Of a stretch of DNA of 64,000 bases, positions 1 to 11,466 are shown one piece after another. The notes below the pieces were generated by a model, which worked only from the letters and a program-made list of their open reading frames with translations, did not search any database and was not told the DNA's origin. Position numbers and translations under genes: made by a program. The first letter of the stretch is position 1, and every line of letters begins with the position of its first letter. Source of the stretch: Juglans regia (lineage: Eukaryota; Streptophyta; Magnoliopsida; Fagales; Juglandaceae); assembly GCF_001411555.2 (NCBI RefSeq), contig NW_023361675.1, positions 1-64,000 of the forward strand. The letters run 5' to 3'.

Positions 1-2
1 AG

Positions 3-212
3 AGCTATGCTGGAATCTCCTTTTACAATCAAGGTATGGGTCACAGTTTTGCAAACTCAAATCAACAAGAGTATGTTGCAATTTCCGGCTCAATACCAAT
101 TGGCAAACTAGTTGAAGCACTAGTACTTGGCAAACTACCGCTATATTGTTCTTCAGCCGTAGAAGGTGATAAAAGAAGTACAAGGCGTCAGTTTTATTTT
201 GAACAGGTGTAG
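3..212 (+). CDS. 3' end of an unidentified protein-coding gene (partial)
   Basis: Frame 3 is open from the window edge to a TAG at 210-212 and gives 69 residues. The composition is protein-like, with a basic end (KRSTRRQFYFEQV) and a middle part reading SGSIPIGKLVEAL. I do not recognise the family. The gene would continue to the left of the window. The next 500 bases contain no better continuation and look like 3' UTR and flank, with an AATAAA-like signal near 679. The frame could be open by chance, but it uses ordinary codons and ends cleanly. Confidence 0.4.
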   Translation, partial: SYAGISFYNQGMGHSFANSNQQEYVAISGSIPIGKLVEALVLGKLPLYCSSAVEGDKRSTRRQFYFEQV

Positions 213-753
213 ACGGTACTAAAAGCATGAGCTAGCTTTTCCGGGGAAGCTTTTTGAAATCTTGGGTGGAAGGCTACTCAAGAATTGGATATTAAGAGAT
301 GTATTTGATGCACAGCTTCTTCTACTTCAACCCCGTGGGGAGTGAGGAATTGGTGTTCGGACTACTGATCGGTGGTAGGAATTTGAGAGACACGGCCGGG
401 GTGTGGATTTGGTGCAGCGATTCAAGCAGTGGTGCACGCATATGTGACTGGTTTGCAAGTTTGGTTTTCAAGTTTGTTGTTAAAATTCCTCTAAAAATAA
501 GTCTGTTGAATTCTGGAGGAAATGAATCAAAGAAATTTTGATGATCATGAGCGGAGAATGGACAATGAATGAAATTTAAAGTTTTTTCTTCAATACTTTT
601 TTTGCTTTGGACAATTGATATATATATATTCAAAGTTTTCATGATTTCTTTGTATCTTTTTCTTTTCTTTATCTCTCTCAATAAAGAAAAATTATAAAAA
701 ACCAGAACTTGTAAAGGAAAATATATAATATATTAATTGTTTTTGAGCTAATA
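213..753. other. 3' flank of the first gene, no further gene seen
   Basis: This stretch holds probable 3' UTR and AT-rich flank. Short open frames on both strands (299-541 plus, 322-681 minus) overlap each other and show no domain. I see no gene in it. Confidence 0.4.
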
Positions 754-983
754 AGGGGTTGGCTAAAGTGGTAAAGGCGGCTTGGAGTATCACTCATTTC
801 AAGGTCTAAGGTTCAATACTGAATAGGTATAAACATTCTTTTGGGGCTATACTTCTTGGTGAAAAATCAACGATTTAACCTGTTCCATATAGGAAAATTT
901 TTGAGGTTGTAATGCACAGGATCGAGATTTATTTTGCAGAGGTAGGTCCGAAGGGCCCTACCTTGAAGAGGTTTCCTGATATA
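754..983 (+). mobile_element. tRNA-derived SINE
   Basis: The left end looks like a tRNA promoter. An A-box-like block (GGCTAAAGTGGTAAAGG) lies near 760 and a B-box-like block (AGGTTCAATACT) about 50 bases later. A non-tRNA body with GGGCCCTACC follows and ends near 981 in ATAAATAAAT. This is the layout of plant SINEs of the Au/TS type. No flanking duplication could be fixed. A real tRNA gene is excluded because the cloverleaf cannot be completed. Confidence 0.6.
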
Positions 984-2280
984 AATAAATATATATATAA
1001 TTATCTTCTATCCATAATGTATTCTGTATTTCTATATCCGGCCACATCAACCGTTATATGACAATAATTTAATTTTATTGCCTAGAATCTCAAGTAAAAC
1101 ACCTCAATAAGAACCAATGATATATATGGGTATTAAATGATAGGTTCACAAGTGAAATATAATAAATAATCTCTAATCATCTAATGTCACATAATGAGAT
1201 GATAAAAAGATGAAGAGAAAATAGATGATGAATAGCATTACTAGTCTCCAAAAGCATCAAAACTTCTTAAGTGGGTCAAGACTTTTTCATTTACTAATAC
1301 ATAGAGAACAAACAAGCAAAACTTCCATTAACCAAAAAGAATAAGTAGCAGAGAATTAAATTAGTATCCTAGAAGTATAGGTGTCAAATGGGTGGAAAGA
1401 AATGGATTTACGTAGAGTTCCAACGGAGGACCCATAAAATAAAAGGAAAATTTTTTTTATAAGTGATTTTGCGTATCAATTACGCATTAATATTAAATAT
1501 AAGATATTCTTTTATTTATTTTTATTATAAAAAAAGTTATATGAGTGTGGTACGCGATTTGGTGTGCCAAATCGCTTCTAACAAACAAATCCCTAAATAA
1601 AAACAAATAAATTTTACTTGGATATGATGTTACAAATTAGAATACCCAAAAAGTTTTCTAAGCACTAGCATCAATAGTTGGACATGGACAGAATTGATGG
1701 CACATGTTTTCGATCTCGAGCATATAATTATAGAGTCTGTAACTTTTACATAATTTTTTTTAAAAAAATAAAATTTATTATTAAAAAATTAATTTTTTTA
1801 TATCTTGTTAGATTTACCTATTGTTTTAAAAGAAATACTGGAAACTTACGTACCCTAATAGAGTGCAAATATCGATCTCTTCCTCAGCAAAATTGAACAG
1901 CACACAACAGTATGAGAGTATGAATTACGACATTAATTAAATCCACGAACGTGTCTCTCACGATGCTTGAAAATACATTACTATCCAAAAATAATAACCA
2001 ATAATTTAAAATAAATTTCTTATACAAATTTAAAATAATTTGAAAATTGAATCAATAAATATTAAGATTTATAAGTTTAAAATAGGCCATATTATTTCTT
2101 CTATAATTTTATATTTTTTTAAAAAAAAGGAAATAAAAAAAGAGAAGAAGTTAATTTATTATAATTAATAATGAAAATAACAAATTTTCAAGAACTTAAA
2201 ACCCCTACCAATACCCACACCTCTGTCCGTTTTCCAATTGAATTTCCACACTTCTATAGACGGACAGAGTCACAGTCGCA
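984..2280. other. AT-rich intergenic region upstream of the HflX gene
   Basis: No gene was found. It contains short hairpins, for example around GCGATTTGG/CCAAATCGC near 1555-1575, and long A/T runs. The last 100 bases (about 2200-2308) are less AT-rich and are probably the promoter and 5' UTR of the downstream gene. Confidence 0.4.
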
Positions 2281-2308
2281 GTTGTGAATCTGACTCTCAA
2301 ATTCTGAG

Positions 2309-5300
2309 ATGATCAGACCCATTTCGCTCGGACGAATCCTCCTCAGGTCTCTCACGCGAACCCTAACTTCTTCGCTCTGTTCAAACCCACCACAACCACC
2401 ATTTCCTTCTACTCCTCAAGCTCTCTCTTCCCCTTCATTCCGCATTCTCACCTCGCGTTACTCGTACTCCTCGAAGCAGAACAAGGAGGAAGCAAACGAC
2501 CGCGTCTCGCTCTTCAACAGGGATACCATAACCCCTCCCAAGCTCTTCGTTGTACAGCCCCGCTTTCGCCCCGATACCTTCTTGCAGGCTAAGCTCAACG
2601 AAGCTCTCTGCCTCGCCAACTCTCTCGAAGAACAGCGAGATGGATACTTCGACACCGATTTCTTCGAAAAGGCCTTGCCCCCACATGTTGTTGTTCAAAA
2701 CCCAGCTGCCAAAGCTCATATGGCTCGCGCAGGTCTCTATTTAACCTTCATCCCAAACGGGTTTTACTCTTCAAATTCTAGGAAGGGCTTTTAATTAATT
2801 ATTAGGATGGGAATTTGTAACATACTGCCAATGAAAATTACTTTTTGATATCGTACTGGTCGAGAAACATTGACCTCATGGATTTAATAAGTGATTATTA
2901 TTATTTTCTTTATTCGGTAGAAAATTCTCGCTGAGCTCGAAAGTACGGCAACTGTTCACATTATTATTATTTTTCTTTGGACATTTTGTTTTGGATTTAA
3001 ATGGATTTATGTCAGAACTAGCGTGAGGTGGATGTTTATCTTTGTTGTATATTCTACAACTTTGCGTGAAAAAGATACTAACCATACCGTTGCTGGGTCT
3101 ATAATTTGTACTTCACTTGAACACTATTCTTTTAATCATCATTTCTTTTTTGGTTCAGACACATATTTTGGTCCAGGGACAGTTGAGACTATCAAATGCA
3201 GTCTATATGTTGCTGAATCAAAGGCAAGAGACTTTTTTCAATTTTCCCTTCATTGTTTGATTTTCGGTTTTTATTCATGGAATTCTCAGCATTCAACTGC
3301 GGAGATTTTAACAGGGTGAAGTGGATGCCGTTTTTGTAAATACGATACTCTCCGGGGTTCAGCAACGGAATTTGGAGGCAAGTTCTGCCTATTCAGTTTC
3401 TCTTTTATAAGTGAAAATAAAGTAGAGCTTTAATCCCATTATGCTTATATTCTATAAGGAAGGTCTTACATTGCTTCTTTTCTTTCATGTTACCATTATG
3501 AACGCAGCGAGCATGGGACAAACCTGTACTGGATCGTGTGGGTCTTATAATAGAGATATTTAATGCTCATGCTTTTACAAAGGAGGCAAAGTTACAGGTA
3601 TAATTGTTAGCTTTTTACTTGAGAAATTTTAATATTTTTCTTAAGCTTCAAGTCACTGAGTGAGAAGAACTGCTTCAGTGAACCTTATTTTGGTTATTTT
3701 GTCTTTATAGGCTGAATTAGCAGCTCTAACATACAAGAAAACAAGACTTGTTCGCATACGTGGCCTAGATGGACGCTTTACTTTTGGAGCAACTGGAGAA
3801 GCCGAAGTTGTTAGTGCCCGCGGGTTAGAACATTGCCAAATTTTTTTTAGCAGAATAGTGATGGGTATTTATAATTGGAGTAAATTTTGGTGACAAGCAC
3901 TAAGTACATGTTACACACACCCGTATCTACTTAATGGTGTGTCAGTGAACTATATTTTGGAGAAAAAAGAAAGTTGCTTTAAATTGATGTTGGGTTTTTG
4001 AGAATAAGCCGTGGAACCTGTTTGGTTTAGATTCAACTGAGCTGAGGAAATTGGTCTTATACGGCATGTTAGGCAACAAAGATGAGATGAGAAATTCTCA
4101 AAACTTCTCACAATTTCTTTACCAAGCATCACTCAAACTCAAAATACTTTTTAATTTTAAATCTTCAACTTTTACAAACTTCAAAACAAAACACAAAACA
4201 CAAAAATCAATAAAACTTTTTCTCCTTTTCCAAAACCCAATAAAACATCTTAACTCTAACCATCTCACTACTATTCACAGACCATTTCACTACTATTCAC
4301 AGAATTCTGCGATATTCCAAGTGTCCAGATGGAGATTCTGGTTTATTCTAGTTATAGTTCTTAGGAGTCATGTTTTCTGATGTTGCATCAAATGATTGAA
4401 TGATGCACTTCATTAAAAGCATTATTTTCATTAACTCAGATTTTAAGTTTCTCCCCTTTGTTTTTACTTTTAATTTTATTTGACATGATTTAGGTAGCTC
4501 CGTGCCCTGTTTACGTAGAATTTTTTAATTTCCTCCATCAGTTTTCTCCCTTTGCCTTTGAAGTTATAGATTTGATTGTAACATTCAGGAGGGGTGTTCA
4601 AGAACCTCTTTCTTTTGCTTCCAGCTAATTTTATCCTTTTGAATTTCAAAGTGCTACACGGGTTCTTCGATTTAATGCCTTTATTTCTTTCGTTCTGATC
4701 ATTAATCTAAATTATCTGACTTCTCAAAAGAATATAGGTAACCATACCTGAACCTCTATCCTTGTAGACGCCCATGTTCTGTGTACGCACATTTCTGTGT
4801 TTGTATAGGTTTATCTTTGAATTGCAAGAACCACTTTTTTGCTGATGGGGGGTAACATTGCAGGAGAGGAAGTGGGGGGCGTGGCTTTATTAGTGGTGCA
4901 GGAGAAACAGAACTTCAGCTTCAAAGACGAAGGTTTGCTCCATGATACTAATGCCTCAACCATATACTGCTTCCTACATGCTGTAGATTGTGCCTTTTTT
5001 TCCCACGTGAGCATAGGCTTCATCTTTGTGGCTGATGAAAGTTGATGTAATAATAAATATGGACATTATTGGGAGCTGTGAAGGTTTCAGCTTGAAACTG
5101 AAAAATTCAATTTAGTGTGGTCAAAACATCTGTGCATGTATCCTCATGCGGGACATAGGCTTGTCTAAGGAAAAGACCTCAACAATGTACCGTTTAATTT
5201 GTTTCAACATTCTACTATGTGGAAGTTCTATGCTAGTGATATCTTCCTTGGGCATGTCGTCACGTATTTGTAGGAACTTGACTAGGTAGACCTTCCCTTC

Positions 5301-7638
5301 AAAATTAAATTTTATCCTGACACAACATTTCAAATTGTGTCAGTGAGTCTCGATCTGTGGTTTACTGATTATATTGACATGCATTTATAGTATGTTTACT
5401 GAATGAAACTATGATTCCAGAATTCTTGAACGGAGAAATAGTCTATTAGCACAAATTGAAGAGGTTCGTCGTACACGAGCTCTGCAACGTGCTGCTCGCA
5501 AAAGGCATGGAGGCGGGCAAGGGTTAGAGACTGTTGCTGTTATTGGGTACACAAATGCTGTAGGTGTTCTTAATTTAGTTACATTTCTCCTCATAGCTGT
5601 TATGCATATAATCTAAACATTTTACTTTTACGCTTCTTTTTTTATTTAACATGTTTTTGCATTATTTTTTATAACAGGGAAAATCCACATTGGTTGGTGC
5701 ACTCTCAGACAGTGATCTTTATAGTGATGCTCGGTATTTTAACCGTCGTGTGAAATATCTTATTGAAATTTATGTTCCGTGTTGTGTTTAATTCTGTTGA
5801 TTTTTTATGTCTAATTCTTCCCCTTTTTCTGACTGGTGATGAGAACTTTGTTTTTTGGCAGCTTGTTTGCAACAGTTGATCCTAGGTTAAGAAGTGTTAT
5901 TCTTCCTTCAGGGTAATACGTTCAGTAGCGAGTTATATGTTCCGCTCTCTGTAGTGCATTGAATTTTGAGAATAAGTTTTATTATTCACCTTGTTAGAGT
6001 TATTATTCCACTGATTTGATCAAGTGTTTTTTTCAGGAGGAAGGTGCTTTTTAGTGATACGGTTGGATTTATATCAGATTTGCCTGTTCAGGTAATTGAA
6101 AAGCCTGTTCAACTGCTTTTGATTATTGCTACTTTCTGTCGCTAATTCAATCTATTTTTGTAGTTAGTGGATGCATTTCATGCAACTTTAGAAGAAGTGG
6201 TGGAAGCTGACCTGCTTGTGGTACGGTTTAATTGCTGGAGATTGGAATTTAACCTTTCTGATTTATAGTCCATAGCTCTCCTTGCTTTGCTAAAATTAAG
6301 GTTGACGAGATGGGAAAAGAAGTGCCGAAACATTTATATGTATAGTCAATTTTCTTTATAGATTTTATGATGATACGATACATTCTCCTTATCAGATAAT
6401 TCCTATAGAATTATAACTATATGTTATTCTCCTTGTACAAGTCAATTAATCAGTAACCCCTCGTATAGCATAGGACATATAAATGTTCACTTAAAGAAAG
6501 AACGGGAATCCAGATGATTTTGTAGATACATGCTGTCATGTGAGGGTATGGTTTACTCTGGAATGAATGTAACTTTGATATTTTTAACGAAAGAACAGGT
6601 CTTGAGTTCTGCTTGCATCCCTTAATAAGTTATATTTCTTTCACTCCTTTTTTCTTAGTCCTGCAATAGTCAGAGCCAATAACCAAACCAAATTTGTTTC
6701 CGAATTTTTCATGGTTAACTTGGAACAAATCATTCAAGTATATTCTGTATGATGACTCGTCTGATAGAAGCTCTTGTCCTTGCAGCATGTATTGGATTGC
6801 ACTGCCCCTAATCTTGATGAGCACCGGTCAACAGTGTTGCAAGTTCTTCAGCAGTTAGGGGTATCAGAGGAGAAGCTTCAGAATATGATTGAAGTTTGGA
6901 ATAAGGTATTACTATTTGCAATTTGACCACCAAACTATCAAAATTCTCACTTTGTTCCTCAGTTTGTGGGGCATTATCTTAACGAGCTTATGCTTCAAAT
7001 TGAGGGACAAAGTGACAACTTAATAGTTTGGTGGTCATATTGCAAAAACAGTAGTAGTGGGAGTGAAGTGTAATTTTCCGAGGAAAAAATTGATTATCAA
7101 ATCATGTTGCTTCTGAATTTTGAGAATTGCTCAGATTGATTATCAAGAAGAGGGCGTGGATGATGGTGAAGATGGTGACAGCAGCAGTATCTCAGGAGAT
7201 GAAGATGATGTGGCATCTGATCCATCAATGGCAGAACAAATTGTTGATTATGATGATGATAATATGTCCGAACAGTCACCTGAGGATCTTGTAGACACCT
7301 TGGATGATGAACCAAGTGATCACTCAGATGGCTGGCTTCATGAAGAGACCACAGGGGAAGAAATTCTTTCTGGAAGGGCTGGGGATGTAAAAACAAACGA
7401 GCCCTCTAAGGATTGCATAATGGATAAGGATTTGAGTTCTCAAGGTCTGCCTGGTGCGCATATCAGAACATCTGCCATCACTGGAGTTGGCTTGCAAGAG
7501 TTACTGGAACTTATCGATGAGAAGCTAAGGATCCAGGATGAGAAGATGAAGTCTGAACAAGGAGTGGAAAAGGGTATCTTTCATCGGAAGTGGAGGCCCC
7601 CTCGTGCGGAGGATGCCAGCATAGCTGTTGAACAGTAG
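2309..7638 (+). CDS. HflX: HflX-type GTPase, organelle-targeted (ortholog of Arabidopsis At3g49725)
   Basis: I assembled 13 coding exons: 2309-2732, 3159-3223, 3315-3377, 3508-3597, 3711-3823, 4864-4932, 5421-5559, 5678-5733, 5862-5912, 6037-6091, 6164-6220, 6786-6905 and 7135-7638. All phases agree and give 601 residues. The first ~55 residues are Arg/Ser/Pro-rich and acid-poor, as in a plastid or mitochondrial transit peptide. The HflX N-domain follows, with the glycine-rich FISGAGETELQLQRR block. The G-domain has G1 GYTNAGKS (about 317-324), G2 near ATVD, G3 DTVGF (364-368), G4 NKID (433-436) and G5 SAITG (547-551). Family members bind the 50S ribosomal subunit and help dissociate stalled ribosomes; an organellar role is inferred. 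About 110 residues, very rich in Asp, Glu and Ser, separate G4 from G5. Introns 2 and 3 begin with GC instead of GT. Confidence 0.93.
3224..3314 (+). other. HflX intron 2 with a GC donor
   Basis: The exon ends in AAG and the intron opens GCAAGA; it ends AACAG before GGTGAAGTG. No GT in the neighbourhood keeps the reading frame, and the exons on both sides join into conserved HflX sequence. The context fits the known GC-AG donor consensus (AG|GCAAG). Confidence 0.8.
3378..3507 (+). other. HflX intron 3 with a GC donor
   Basis: The exon ends in TTGGAG and the intron opens GCAAGT; it ends AACGCAG before CGAGCATGG. The joined exons read RNLE then RAWDKPVLDR, as expected for the family. This is the second GC-AG intron in a row in this gene. 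Confidence 0.8.
4040..4312. repeat. MITE-like insertion in HflX intron 5
   Basis: The block opens with GGCATGTTAGGCAACAAAG and contains A-rich tracts of the AAACACAAAAC type. It ends in a direct repeat of TTTCACTACTATTCACAG-like sequence (about 4263-4302). It accounts for much of the unusually long (1 kb) intron. The overall look is that of a short non-autonomous element; no target duplication was seen. Confidence 0.4.
6914..7046. repeat. Foldback element in HflX intron 12
   Basis: Two arms of about 50 bases, TTTGCAATTTGACCACCAAA onward and its near-complement ending GGTGGTCATATTGCAAAA, flank a short loop. It fills most of the intron before the last exon. It is probably a small foldback MITE. 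Confidence 0.7.
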
Positions 7639-8589
7639 CATGCAATAGCAGCAACATGGTTTATGAAAAAGGCGCCTCTCGGGACATGCCATTCGCTTGC
7701 TCTAGCTAAATTCACCCAAATCACCTCCGCCTCAGTTATGGTTTTGAAGGAACTGGCTTGGGTTAGAAGAAGAAAATGCACATGAGCTTATTCGCTGGTT
7801 TTCTCAATTTCTCTGTCGATTGTCTTCTATGTTGTCCGGCTTTATGCTGAACAAGCCTCGAGAGTTTGAAATGTGTGGAGTATACCTGTACAAGTTTCGA
7901 TTTTATATACCCATTATGTACAAAAGCGCAGTAATTTCTTTATTTCTGGACAATTCAATCAGCAATAAATCATCGGTTCCGCTTAGGAGCGGCACCATAT
8001 ACTTTTGAGGTGAAACCAACATCCAATAGGCAACTGCCATATTAGTAAAAAGTTTTGAGGACCACTCTATCAGATTTTTTCCCAAAATATCCCAAATCTA
8101 TTTTCACTCTAGTGTTTCGTTACCCACCCACCAAACGTAGCCACCCACTAGATGCTCCGGCTTGCTCTTTAATATTCTCCACCAATCACTGCCACCAGGC
8201 AGCTTGACGCAGCCACCCAATCCGAAGCCAACCAGTTTCACGCAGGGCAATTAGCCACCAGGTAGTCTGTCGCCATCCACAACCACCACGCAGTCCAACG
8301 CCACCCACAGCCGCCATGCAGTCCAATGCCACAGCCACCACGCAGTCTTGACGCAAGCACCACTGTTGTCTTCCATGATTTGTTTTTTGAAGGTGCAATG
8401 TTTTGAAAAAAAAAAATTCTCCCATTTTCTTAGAAAGTGCTTGTGAATTAGTTGGCAAAATACATCTAGATTGTCAAAGCTACAGTTCTTTGATAGTGTA
8501 TTTTACCAATAATTATTGCTTTTGTTGAATTATGGAGCTAGAATTTCATACAAACCTGAATTGGAATATGACACTTGGTTGCACACAAT
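7639..8589. other. HflX 3' UTR and a cytosine-rich intergenic stretch
   Basis: The first 300 bases are likely 3' UTR, with AATAAA near 7965. From about 8110 to 8370 the sequence has many CCACC/GCAGTC short repeats (GCCACC, ACGCAGTC) without an open frame of interest. No gene is seen. Confidence 0.4.
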
Positions 8590-9600
8590 AGGATGCAAGT
8601 TTTTTTAAGGATTATGTTCGTTCAAGCACTATGTTGAATGACTTTGTGCATCAATATGAGAAAGTCTTAGATGCATGTTATTTTAAAGAGAAAAAAAATG
8701 ATATGCGAACAAAATCTACAAGAGTAATATTGAAAACGTGTCACAAAATTGAAGAAGAGAGAGTCTTAGTCTATACAAGGAAGTCTTTAGCCAACGATAC
8801 AAGTCAACCAAATTTCAAAGGGATGGTGAAAGCAAGACATATGGAATAACACTCCATGGTAAAGAAACCTCTATCTATTATGTGACATTGGAGAGTTGAC
8901 AAGAGAATGCAACATGCACATACCACATGTATGAGTTTATGAGAATTATTTGTAGGCTTATTCTATGTGTCTTTGGCAAGAAATCCAAATTAGATATGTT
9001 GCCACAACATTATATTCTAGAGAGATGAACAGTCAATGCTAAGAGTCGAGTCATTCTCGAAATACCAACTTCTGAAGCACATGTGACAACATAGGATGAT
9101 CCTACTATGAGAAAAAACAAGTTAATGATGCAATTTTTGAGATTTCAGAACTTGGGTCACAGTCAATACAAAAATCCAACCACATCTTTCTTGCCTTAGA
9201 CAAGATCCATAAAGAGTTGCTTTTAATTGAAAATATTTAGGAAAAAAATTTAGGAGGTGGAGATATGTCAACCAATGATACTGTAATGTTAAGAAGTCAG
9301 GTTGTATCAAATTTTTCACAAACAATAAAGGATCATCCACGGGTGTTAACAAAAGGACGACCAAACTCTTTGCGGACAAAGAATCCAAAAGAGACTCAAC
9401 CAGCAAAGAAAAAACATTGTAACATTTGCAAGAACGAGGGACATGCAAAGAATAACTGTCATTCAATGAGGTATATAGTCAATACAAATTTTTTTTAGTT
9501 TTATACGTTTTAATCTAAGAACTTATTTCTTGTGTTTTATTTGTGTTTTGTTGTAGGGATCTTGGGCATATGACTACAACATATCTCAGAACTTGGATCT
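8590..9600 (+). pseudogene. FAR1-related (FRS, Mutator-transposase-derived) pseudogene
   Basis: From 8591 the frame reads FFKDYVRSS, then FVHQYEKVLDACYFKEK and YTRKS, which is the middle part of FAR1-related sequence proteins. A degraded SWIM region follows (HGKETSIYYV, then RIICRLILCVFGKK and ILERWTVNAKSR near 8930-9060), with stops between the pieces. A last open piece (9265-9498) ends with a zinc knuckle CNICKNEGHAKNNC (CX2CX4HX4C). Two in-frame interruptions and the missing N-terminal DNA-binding and MULE domains make it a pseudogene. It may be a remnant of a FAR1-type MULE transposase or of a domesticated FRS gene. Confidence 0.75.
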
Positions 9601-10560
9601 TTAGTTTTACTTCAGTTGTACATTGTATGTGATATTTGTATTGATTTCATTTTTATGTTACGGTGATAATTTTTTAACAACTATAATTGATTTTATTTTT
9701 ATGTTACAGTGAATGATCTCGGAGTGAAATAGTGAAATTTTTGCATTCTGGATGAATTTTGGCTTATGTTACAGTGAATGAAGAAGGATGTATTGCTCGT
9801 CAACTTATTTTGTGATATTGTGGAGTGAATAAGATTTTATGTTAACTTATTAGTGATTTTAGGGAACTTGTTATTTTTATGGAGTGAATTCAATTTTATG
9901 TTTTTTTATTTTGTGTAGTGAATGAGATTTCATGTAACTTATTGATGATTTTATGGAACTTGTGATTTCATTTTTGTGGAGTGGATGAGGGTTTATGTTT
10001 TTTTATGTTGTGGAGTTCATGAGCAGAATACAACAACTAGATTTTATGTTTTTTATGTTGTGGAGTTCCTGACCTTAATGGCTCGCAATTGACATCTTGT
10101 TTACCAAAGTCAGCGTCTTCACTCGTCCTGCTGATGCCTCCAGTATGTTTACCAAAGTCAGCGTCTTCACTCGTCTTGTTTATTATGATCACATATAAGA
10201 GTGATCACATATTAGAGAGGGCCTTCCGAAACAGAAGGGCCAACCAAAGGGACAAAAGAAAATGCAGCTAACATTGTTTATTATTTGGCAGTAGAACTCG
10301 CAAATGAGGAAAAAAGGGCCTCCGTTATGATCACATATCAGAGAGGGCGTACTAAAACAGAGAAGTATAATGAGTATGAGAAGAAACAACAACTAGATTA
10401 ATGGAAATGAGCATCTCTAGGGAAAAAAAATCCACATTACAAAAAGTGCTCTAAACATTACAAAAAGTGACTTAATGATTAGATGAGTCTTTGCAAGGAC
10501 TGACATACATTATTTTTTCTTGGATACATAAAACTTATAGCAAAAATCCTAATAAAAAAA
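9601..10560. repeat. Repetitive intergenic stretch with a 47-base-spaced tandem duplication
   Basis: From about 9640 to 10070 the phrases TTTTATGTTACAGTGAATGA and TTTTATGTT...GTGGAGT recur irregularly. At about 10098 and 10145 a block beginning TGTTTACCAAAGTCAGCGTC appears twice. GATCACATAT and AGAGAGGGC also recur between 10190 and 10350. No gene is seen. Confidence 0.5.
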
Positions 10561-10759
10561 CAACCATGATAAAAACAATGCTTTCAAGGTTCCCTTGTAC
10601 TTCTTCTTCATGGCTTGTTCAATCTTTACATGTTCATCATGTATCCTATCGTTCCTTCTTGAGCTAACTCCAACGTCATCTTGCAGCATGTGTTTTGTTC
10701 AATTTGAAGATCAATCCATTTAAAAAAGTCACATTGCTTGTCGCTCTTATAGTTGGCAC

Positions 10760-11466
10760 TAGGGCTGTACAGAAACCGACAGCACCGGCCGCCACCGACG
10801 CGAACCGACCGGCCGTGTCAGGAACCGGCCGGAATCGGTGGAGAACCGGTCGGCGTGCGGTGGAAATTTCAAGAAACCAATGTTCAGCGGTTCGGTCTCG
10901 GTTTGAAGCTGGACCGGACCGCTGAACCGACCGATATAATAAAATCTTTTTTTTTTTAATATACCCTTATCAAAACGGCGTCGTTCCACTTAAGTTTAAG
11001 TTGAACGGCGCCGTTTTAGTTAATAAGTACTGCAAATGATATTGGAAACGACGCCGTTTGGCATTAAACCAAACGTCGTCGTTTTATTAAGGACGTAAGA
11101 ACAAAATAATAAGTCTGAAACGACGCCGTTCCACTTAAACTTAAGTGAAACGGCGTCGTTTCGTTAAGAGTTCTTCTTCTCCCCCGATCTTCTTCTTCCC
11201 CGAACCCTCCTTTGTAACCCTCTCTCTCTCTCTCTTCTATAACTCTCTCTCTCTCTTATGCATCTCTCCCTCTCTCATTCTCTCTCATAATTATCTCACT
11301 AGAACCGCCAAAGAACCGACGCCGACCGAGAACCGGCAGAGAACTGCCTCGATCGGTGTCCTCCTCGCCATCGACCGGTTACGGTCGGCACCTCATCCAT
11401 TTTTCCAGCCGTCGGTCGGCGTCGGTTTTGCCCAAAAACCGCGCCAACGACGTCGGTTTTCACCCC
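10760..11466. mobile_element. Non-autonomous Mutator-like element, 707 bp, with 10-base target duplication
   Basis: TAGTTGGCAC occurs at 10750-10759 and again at 11467-11476. The ends are imperfect inverted repeats, AGGGCTGTACAGAAACCGAC on the left and GTCGGTTTTCACCCC on the right. The body is GC-rich, with ACCGG/CCGGT motifs near both ends, three long hairpins (10974-11163) and a CT tract (about 11219-11285). It has no transposase. An 8-11 base duplication is typical of Mutator-like elements. One base at each end cannot be assigned uniquely. Confidence 0.8.
10974..11163. repeat. Three successive ACGNCGT hairpins
   Basis: Three inverted repeats lie in a row. Their arms contain AAAACGGCGTCGTT (about 10974-11019), AACGACGCCGTTTGG (about 11045-11083) and GAAACGACGCCGTTCCACTT (about 11117-11162). 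Each arm of 15-21 bases has a near-complement a few bases away. They sit just before the pyrimidine tract of the element, as hairpins would sit upstream of a 5' UTR. Confidence 0.75.

Noticed and set aside
754..830. Possible tRNA gene
   Set aside because: The promoter boxes are present but the acceptor stem and anticodon arm cannot be formed; SINE is the better call.
10753..10989. Open frames at the left end of the 707-bp element
   Set aside because: They result from the GC-rich CCGG repeats; three overlapping frames are open at once.
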